From assembly GCA_036821845.1 (NCBI GenBank), contig DAISIT010000057.1, positions 1-20,135 of the forward strand: a stretch of 20,135 nucleotides of DNA, in the 5' to 3' direction. A program made the translations under genes and the position numbers. Of this stretch, positions 13,949-20,135 are shown in pieces. The stretch comes from JAEUMD01 sp937950105. GTDB taxonomy: Bacteria; Pseudomonadota; Alphaproteobacteria; Rhizobiales; Hyphomicrobiaceae. The first letter of the stretch is position 1; each line of letters begins with the position of its first letter. Under the pieces are notes generated by a model. The model saw only the letters and a program-made list of their open reading frames with translations, did no database searches and was not told the origin of the DNA.

Positions 13949-13977
13949 CAGGGCCGGTTGCGTCGCAACCGTCCCTG
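13949..13977 (+). other. Long hairpin in the lexA leader
   Basis: Arms CAGGGCCGGTTGCG (13949-13962) and CGCAACCGTCCCTG (13964-13977) pair over 13 positions, with one C/T mismatch, around a single central base. No T run follows. It lies between the SOS box and the lexA start and would be transcribed. Confidence 0.5.
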
Positions 13978-14033
13978 AGAAGCACGTCGAGGCTGCCCCT
14001 GAGCGGGCTGGCCGATCGAGGGGGAACTCACCG

Positions 14034-14735
14034 ATGCTGACCCAGAAACAGAAGGAACTGCTTCTGTTCATCCATGAACGGATGCAGGCCGCTGGCGTGC
14101 CGCCGTCCTTCGACGAAATGAAGGACGCCCTCGACCTCAAGTCGAAGTCGGGTATCCACCGCCTCATCACTGCGCTGGTCGAACGCGGCTTCATCCGCCG
14201 CCTGCCACATCGCGCGCGCGCCATCGAAGTCATCAAGCTGCCGGAGGGGACGGAGGCGCAACCGAAGCGCGGCGGCTTCCAGCCGAGCGTCATCGAAGGC
14301 AGCGGGCGCAAGAACGAGATCTCCGCACCGCCCTCGGTGACCATCGACAGCCGCACGGTGTCGGTACCGGTCATGGGACGCATCGCTGCCGGAACGCCGA
14401 TCAGTGCCATCCAGAACCATACGCACGACATCGCCTGTCCGCCGGACCTGCTGACGAACGGTGAGCATTTCGCACTCGAGGTGCGCGGGGACTCGATGAT
14501 CGAGGCCGGTATCCACGACGGCGATCTCGTCATCGTGCGCCGCTGCGACAACGCCGAGAACGGCGACATCGTCGTCGCCCTGGTCGAGAAGGAAGAGGCG
14601 ACGCTGAAGCGGCTGCGCAAGAAGGGCACCACCATCGCCCTCGAGGCCGCGAATCCAGAGTTCAAGACACGCATCTTCGGCCCCGATCAGGTCGACATCC
14701 AGGGCCGTCTGGTGGGCCTCATCCGCCGCTATTGA
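14034..14735 (+). CDS. lexA: LexA repressor, SOS regulator and self-cleaving protease
   Basis: A 233-residue protein. The N-terminal winged helix-turn-helix is at residues 1-68 (MLTQKQKELLLFIHERMQ, then KSKSGIHRLITALVERGFIRRL). A linker longer than in E. coli (about 70-108) follows, then the S24 peptidase domain. The cleavage site is Ala119-Gly120 in MGRIAAGTP; the catalytic dyad is Ser154 in RGDSMIEAGI and Lys192 in EATLKRL. Family knowledge: RecA filaments trigger cleavage at the Ala-Gly bond, freeing SOS genes. The length agrees with alphaproteobacterial LexA. The start at 14034 has GAGGGGGAA upstream. Upstream in-frame codons would read through the leader hairpin and are rejected. An SOS box lies 147 bases before the start. 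Confidence 0.97.
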   Translation: MLTQKQKELLLFIHERMQAAGVPPSFDEMKDALDLKSKSGIHRLITALVERGFIRRLPHRARAIEVIKLPEGTEAQPKRGGFQPSVIEGSGRKNEISAPPSVTIDSRTVSVPVMGRIAAGTPISAIQNHTHDIACPPDLLTNGEHFALEVRGDSMIEAGIHDGDLVIVRRCDNAENGDIVVALVEKEEATLKRLRKKGTTIALEAANPEFKTRIFGPDQVDIQGRLVGLIRRY

Positions 14736-14766
14736 GGCGGCGTCCACAGCGGAGAAGTGAAGGGAA

Positions 14767-14798
14767 GGCAAGGGGACTGGTCCCCTTGCCCCCGCTTT
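14767..14798 (+). terminator. Terminator after lexA
   Basis: 10-bp arms GGCAAGGGGA (14767-14776) and TCCCCTTGCC (14781-14790), loop CTGG, then CCCGCTTTT. The T run is short and begins 5 bases after the stem, so strength is uncertain. Confidence 0.6.
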
Positions 14799-14833
14799 TC
14801 GGGTTCCGCACGTCTGCCCCGTTGCTCCGCGCA

Positions 14834-14878
14834 ACGGTCATGGGACGGTCATGGGGGTCGAGGGGGCTCGCCCCCTCG
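14834..14878. repeat. Tandem 11-mer followed by a GC palindrome, between lexA and comEC
   Basis: ACGGTCATGGG occurs twice in tandem (14834-14844, 14845-14855). Directly after it lies an inverted repeat CGAGGGGG (14859-14866)/CCCCCTCG (14871-14878) with a CTCG loop. Together with the lexA terminator it fills the 162-base gap between two convergent genes. It could act as the comEC terminator or be a dispersed REP-like palindrome. Confidence 0.45.
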
Positions 14879-14897
14879 CCTTCACCTGGCACCACAT

Positions 14898-17411
14898 CTA
14901 GGGCTCCATATCGACCACGGGCGGCGCGCTGTCCTCGTCTTCGGCGCGTGGAGCGCGCCACAATTCGGCAAGCGCCGGCGCGGCAAAGTCCGTGAGGCGC
15001 CCGGCCTCGTGCGAGGGGCGCGTGCTCTTCTGCGCGGTCGTCCCGTAGCTGCGCCGCAATGGCGGGCGCTGCGGCATCGCCCATGGCCTGGCACCGCGCG
15101 CGCCGGCAACCGTCTCGATGCGCACCTGCCGTGGTCCATCGAGATAGAGAGCGTGGGTGCCGAGGCCATACACCGCGCGGTTGTCGATCACGGCGAGCGG
15201 GCCGTTGCAGCCGGCGGGCGCGCGCCCGGCGATCACCACCACGTCGGCGTTGGCGCAGTCGTCGCCGACTGCCGCAGCATGCCACGACACGGCGATGCGC
15301 GTTCCGGCGATGACACCGACACAACCGAGCATATCGCAGACAGGGCCGGAGACGGCCCGAGCCTCCGGCCGCGAACTGCCGATGCCAATGCCGGCACTGC
15401 CAGCAGCGATCGCGGTCTCGACAGCGGGCATCGCCGCGCTCGTCCGCGTTACCGCGAACGCGGCCGGGCGCGGGCCCGCCATGCTGGCCCCCATGCCGAC
15501 CCGGGCACTCTCCGCCAGCGCCTCGTCGGCGCTGCGTGCGTCACCGTCGGCCTCCAGCCAGCGCGATACCTCGTAACGCGCACCGCTGCGCCCGGCCAGA
15601 ACCACGAGGCGGCCATCGGCGGCGCGAATCGCTACGGCGCGTGCCCCGTCGCCGACCAGCACGGCGGGCCGGGTCCCGAACGGCGCCAGCGCCAGCCCCA
15701 TCAGCACCGGCACGAGCCCGAGCCAGCGCCAGCGCGCATGCCAGAGTGCGAGCCACAAGCCGCCGCCGACGACCAGCAGGAACGCCGCATCCGGCACCGC
15801 CGGCACTTTCAGCACCGCGCCCGGCAACGCCGCGACGAGACGCGCGGTCCACGTCATGGCCTCGATGCCGAAGCCCATCACAGCGAGCGGTCCCGCCTCC
15901 AGTCCGAGCGGCATGACGACCAGTGTCGCCAACGCGGCCGGCATCACCACCAGGTTGGTGATCGGCACCGCGAGCAGATTGGCCAACACGGCAAACTGCT
16001 GGCTGGTGTGGAAGTGGTAGGCGGCGAATGGCGCCACGGCGATACTGGCGACGAGCGTCGTCATGACGATACCGCCAAAGAACAGCGCGACACGAAGCAC
16101 CATTCCCGCTTCGCGCCGGCCCTCTCCCGTCAGGCGGTCGCGCACCGCTTCGTAAGCGGCGACCAGCGCCACCACCGCCGCGAACGACATCTGAAAGCCG
16201 ACGTCGAGCACGCTTTCAGGAAACACCAGCAGGATGACCAGTGCCGACAGCGCGACGTTGCGCATGGCGAGCGCCGGCCGCCCGAGCAGCACGGCGACGA
16301 ACATCACGGCGAGCATGATGAACGAGCGCACGGTGGCGAACGATCCGCCGGAGATCGCGAGATAACCGACCGATCCGGCAATGGCCGCGAGCGCCGCCCA
16401 CTTCTTCGTCGGATAGCTGAGCGCGATCGCCGGGAACAGGGCGAGCAGCAGGCGCACGATCCAGAACACGGCGCCGCCCATGATGGCCATGTGCAGCCCC
16501 GAGATCGACAGGATGTGGAACAACCCGGAGTCGCGATAGACGTCGTTGGTCGCCTCGCTGATGCCGCCGCGCTCTCCTGTGATCAGCGCCGCCGCGATGG
16601 CGCCGGTTTCGCCGGGCAGCGCCGTTGCGATGCGCTCGCCTATGTGCTGGCGCAGCCGCTCGATCGCCGCCAGCCAGCGCAACGTCACGGGGGCAGGCGC
16701 CGTCGCTGCGGCATCGAGCCGTTGCGGTGGCGCATGCGCGAAGCCGACCGCGCCGAGCCCCTGGAACCATGCATAGCGTGCGAAGTCGTAATCGCCCGGC
16801 ATCGCCGGCATGGCAGGTGGCGCCAGGCGTGCCCGCAGCGAGACGACGTCCCCGGGCAGCAGCCCTTCCGGCCGCGCCGCAACTCTGATCCTCGCGCGCC
16901 GTGGCGTCTGCTCCGCCGCCACGCCGTCGATGCGCGACAACGCGAGCATGACGCGCACACCGCGATCGGCGCGCGGCTCGATGCGCTCGATGCGGCCCTC
17001 GACAACCGCGTCGTCGAGCCGACGGTCGAGCACTGGCGCCGCGATCCATGCCGCCCTCAGAGAGATCAGCGCGAAGCCAAACGCCAGGAGGACAGCGACG
17101 GCCGTGGCGAGATCGAGAAAGGTGGTGCGCGGCAGCGTCGCCCGCAGGACCAGCGCGATGAGGGCCGGCACCAAGGCCAGCCACACCTGGGGCTCCGACG
17201 GCAGCAGGAAATAGATCCAGATGCCGGCGCCGATCAGCACCGGCACCCAGTAGAACCAGCGCGCCCGTTCGGTTTCGAGCGCCGCCGCCAGCTGCGCTGC
17301 GACGGGCTCGCGCAGCGTCTCGCCACCGGGAGACCAACCCTCGCGCCGCGCCTCGGCCGCAGCCGAGCGGACCGCTTCCAGGGCCCCTGCGCTGTCCGTG
17401 GCTGCCGACAT
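14898..17411 (-). CDS. comEC: ComEC/Rec2 family DNA-uptake channel protein
   Basis: An 837-residue inner-membrane protein. There are hydrophobic helices at about 53-120, a DUF4131-type soluble domain (about 125-225, with GDYDFARYAWFQGLGAVGFA), and the Competence domain (about 265-535) with its signature LITGERGGISEATNDVYRDSGLFHILSISGLHMA at 277-309 and further membrane helices. The C-terminal domain (about 580-765) keeps the alphaproteobacterial WLEADGDAR motif (619-626) but has no HxHxDH metallo-beta-lactamase motif. Family knowledge: ComEC conducts single-stranded DNA into the cell; whether this one works in transformation is not shown. Residues 634-688 look like an Ala/Gly/Ser-rich insertion. 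The start at 17411 has GGGGA upstream; the frame stays open further but into basic low-complexity sequence. It is divergent from gltX, 100 bases away. Confidence 0.9.
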   Translation of the reverse strand: MSAATDSAGALEAVRSAAAEARREGWSPGGETLREPVAAQLAAALETERARWFYWVPVLIGAGIWIYFLLPSEPQVWLALVPALIALVLRATLPRTTFLDLATAVAVLLAFGFALISLRAAWIAAPVLDRRLDDAVVEGRIERIEPRADRGVRVMLALSRIDGVAAEQTPRRARIRVAARPEGLLPGDVVSLRARLAPPAMPAMPGDYDFARYAWFQGLGAVGFAHAPPQRLDAAATAPAPVTLRWLAAIERLRQHIGERIATALPGETGAIAAALITGERGGISEATNDVYRDSGLFHILSISGLHMAIMGGAVFWIVRLLLALFPAIALSYPTKKWAALAAIAGSVGYLAISGGSFATVRSFIMLAVMFVAVLLGRPALAMRNVALSALVILLVFPESVLDVGFQMSFAAVVALVAAYEAVRDRLTGEGRREAGMVLRVALFFGGIVMTTLVASIAVAPFAAYHFHTSQQFAVLANLLAVPITNLVVMPAALATLVVMPLGLEAGPLAVMGFGIEAMTWTARLVAALPGAVLKVPAVPDAAFLLVVGGGLWLALWHARWRWLGLVPVLMGLALAPFGTRPAVLVGDGARAVAIRAADGRLVVLAGRSGARYEVSRWLEADGDARSADEALAESARVGMGASMAGPRPAAFAVTRTSAAMPAVETAIAAGSAGIGIGSSRPEARAVSGPVCDMLGCVGVIAGTRIAVSWHAAAVGDDCANADVVVIAGRAPAGCNGPLAVIDNRAVYGLGTHALYLDGPRQVRIETVAGARGARPWAMPQRPPLRRSYGTTAQKSTRPSHEAGRLTDFAAPALAELWRAPRAEDEDSAPPVVDMEP

Positions 17412-17511
17412 TCCCCGTCCCCGAGACCGCCGATGGCGGCGGGCCTTACCCGCGCGCGCCGAGCATGCTAAACGCGGACCGCTTTTCCCCACGCCCTTCC
17501 GCCGCAGGATC

Positions 17512-18963
17512 ATGACACGCCCGATGACCGATAGACAGTCTGCGCTCAAAGCCCCCGTCGTCCGCTTCGCTCCCTCGCCGACGGGCTATCTGCACATCGG
17601 CGGCGCCCGCACCGCGCTGTTCAACTGGCTCTACGCCAAGGCCAAGGGCGGCACCTTCCTGCTGCGCATCGAGGACACCGACCGCGAGCGCAACAACGAA
17701 GCCGCCGTCGCCGCGATCCTCGATGGCCTGACATGGCTCGGTCTCGACTGGGAGGGCGAGGCCGTTTCGCAGTTCGCCCGTGCCGCGCGCCATCGCGAGG
17801 TCGCCGAGACGCTGCTCGCGCGCGGCGCCGCCTATCGCTGCTACCTGAGCAAGGACGAGCTCGACGCCATGCGCGCCGCGGCGGAAGCCGAGAAGCGCCC
17901 GCTCACCATCCAGTCGCCCTGGCGCGACCGCGATCCGTCGGAAGCGCCGGCCGGCGCCCCGTTCGCCATCCGCCTCAAGGCCGCGCGTGAAGGCATCACG
18001 ACGGTCGAGGACCGCGTGCAGGGCACCGTGACGTTCCCGAACAAGGACCTCGACGACCTCATCATCCTCAGATCCGACGGCAACCCGACCTACAACCTCG
18101 CCGTCGTCGTCGACGACCACGACATGGGCGTGACGCACGTCATACGCGGCGTCGACCATCTCACCAACGCCGCGCGCCAGACGCAGATCTATGCCGGGAT
18201 GGGCTGGACCGTGCCGGTGTGGGCGCACGTACCGCTGATCCACGGTGCCGACGGCGCCAAGCTCTCCAAGCGCCACGGCGCCCAGGGCGTCGAGGAATAC
18301 CGCAGCATGGGCTACCTGCCCGTGGCGCTGCGCAACTATCTCGTGCGGCTTGGCTGGAGTCATGGCGACGACGAGATCATCTCGACCGAGCAGCTGATCG
18401 AATGGTTCGACATCGACGCCATCGGCAAGAGTGCCGCGCGCTTCGATTTCGCCAAGCTCGAGGCGCTCAACGGCCACTACATCCGCCAAGCGAGCGACGA
18501 CGAGTTGTTCGAGCGCGCGACGCACATCCTGCCGGAGATCGAGGGGGGCCTCGCGCTGGCGCAGAAGCTTGCCGCCGGTGCCGCGAACCAGTTCCGCGCC
18601 GCCATCCCGAGCCTCAAGGAGCGCTCGAAGACGCTGCTCGATATCATCCACGGCGCCGGCTACGTGTTCGCCGAGCGGCCGCTCGGCATCGACGAGAAGG
18701 CGGCCAAGCAGCTCGACGAGGCCAGCCGCCAGGTCCTCGGCAAGCTCGCGGCGCATCTTGCGGGATCGCCGGAATGGACGGCTGCCGCTCTGGAAGCAAG
18801 CGTGCGTGATTACGCCGAGGCCAATGGCCTGAAGCTCGGCAAGATCGCGCAGCCCTTGCGCGCGGCCCTCACGGGCTCGACCGTTTCGCCGCCCGTGTTC
18901 GACGTTATGGCGGTGCTCGGCGAGACCGAGGCGCTGGCGCGCATCCGCGATCAGTCCGCCTGA
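17512..18963 (+). CDS. gltX: Glutamate--tRNA ligase
   Basis: A 483-residue class I aminoacyl-tRNA synthetase that charges tRNA-Glu. The Rossmann domain shows the HIGH-type motif PSPTGYLHIGGART (21-34) and IEDTDRER (53-60), and the KMSKS-type motif is KLSKR (250-254). The anticodon-binding helical domain follows to the C-terminus. Length is as expected. The sequence DDHDMGVTHVIRGVDHLTNAARQ at 201-223 resembles the alphaproteobacterial form. Many relatives carry two GltX copies, one of which may misacylate tRNA-Gln for the GatCAB route; which type this is cannot be decided by eye. The start at 17512 has AGGA upstream; ATG 17524 is an alternative. Confidence 0.95.
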   Translation: MTRPMTDRQSALKAPVVRFAPSPTGYLHIGGARTALFNWLYAKAKGGTFLLRIEDTDRERNNEAAVAAILDGLTWLGLDWEGEAVSQFARAARHREVAETLLARGAAYRCYLSKDELDAMRAAAEAEKRPLTIQSPWRDRDPSEAPAGAPFAIRLKAAREGITTVEDRVQGTVTFPNKDLDDLIILRSDGNPTYNLAVVVDDHDMGVTHVIRGVDHLTNAARQTQIYAGMGWTVPVWAHVPLIHGADGAKLSKRHGAQGVEEYRSMGYLPVALRNYLVRLGWSHGDDEIISTEQLIEWFDIDAIGKSAARFDFAKLEALNGHYIRQASDDELFERATHILPEIEGGLALAQKLAAGAANQFRAAIPSLKERSKTLLDIIHGAGYVFAERPLGIDEKAAKQLDEASRQVLGKLAAHLAGSPEWTAAALEASVRDYAEANGLKLGKIAQPLRAALTGSTVSPPVFDVMAVLGETEALARIRDQSA

Positions 18964-19375
18964 GACTGTACGGTGAACCACCGTCGGGCCGGCGGAGGAG
19001 CGCCGCCCCGCAGGTCCGGACGGCCCGCAGGGTCGCCGGCACGCAGAGCCGCATGCGGTCCGTATTGCTGCGGTCGCGCTGTCAACTCAGGCCTTCGACT
19101 GAGAGCGTGCCTTTCGCATCCCGCGAGAAACGTCTTCAACACTTTGTTCCGGCGCAGATTTCGCCTGCGATGCAAAGCCGAGCATCATCCATTGGTTATC
19201 TTGCCGCATGGCGAGATGTGGGCTACCACGGAAGCATGCTGCGCTGAAGCTTTGACCAGCTTTCGAGCGCGCACAAGAATTGGGCAGAGGTTGAAGCCAA
19301 GCGACCCTGCACGGACCCGTCCGCACGATCACCCCAAGTTCCGAGCCGCATCACGTTGACCCAGGGGACACCCGC
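18964..19375. other. Intergenic region between gltX and gltA
   Basis: 412 bases without a convincing gene; small open frames on both strands lack ribosome sites and family features. The GC-rich first 80 bases can fold, but no T run follows. The remainder is less GC-rich, contains the predicted gltA promoter, and ends with AGGGGA before the gltA start. Confidence 0.5.
19252..19280 (+). promoter_or_regulatory. Predicted gltA promoter
   Basis: TTGACC (19252-19257), 17-base spacer, AAGAAT (19275-19280), about 95 bases before the gltA start. Confidence 0.35.

Positions 19376-20135
<760 letters not shown>

Noticed and set aside
14757..17471. A 904-codon open frame on the plus strand opposite comEC
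   Set aside because: Its translation is Arg/His/Gln/Asp-rich with no domain, and it is the mirror of a well-supported ComEC frame. Long antisense frames are expected in GC-rich coding DNA.

Overview
The window is high-GC DNA from an alphaproteobacterium, most probably of the order Hyphomicrobiales. Three things point there: the block trpG-trpD-trpC-moaC-moeA-lexA-comEC(reverse)-gltX-gltA, an order familiar from that group; a direct-repeat SOS box upstream of lexA (GAAC-N7-GAAC, the reverse complement of the alphaproteobacterial GTTC-N7-GTTC box); and a ComEC whose C-terminal domain lacks the metallo-beta-lactamase signature. No IS element, phage gene, CRISPR array or rRNA was seen. There is one tRNA gene, tRNA-Val(CAC).

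Left part (1-7900), accessory. After a 33-codon gene tail come a small secreted two-cysteine protein with its own terminator (223-489), a gene-free stretch, and a histidine-rich predicted outer-membrane protein (1027-2043). The latter converges on a 778-aa RND/MMPL exporter on the minus strand. Divergent from the exporter is a sulfur-carrier pair, dsrE2 and tusA (4829-5694). The control region between exporter and dsrE2 holds a 10+10 bp perfect inverted repeat that overlaps promoter-like elements on both strands. An OmpP1/FadL outer-membrane channel with a clear terminator follows, then, convergently, an exported class I cytochrome c.

Right part (8000-20135), mostly housekeeping. It runs tRNA-Val with a near-consensus promoter, trpG-trpD-trpC (tryptophan synthesis, trpE not present), an exported peroxiredoxin, a small four-cysteine secreted protein on the minus strand, moaC-moeA (molybdenum cofactor, overlapping ATGA), lexA with SOS box and leader hairpin, comEC on the minus strand, gltX divergent from it, and the first 253 codons of gltA, which runs off the right edge.

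No clearly new multi-gene system is visible. The best candidates for a second look are the dsrE2-tusA/exporter divergent control region with its palindrome, the histidine-rich outer-membrane protein, the exported peroxiredoxin and tetra-cysteine protein placed inside an otherwise conserved trpC-moaC neighbourhood, and the low-complexity insertion in ComEC.
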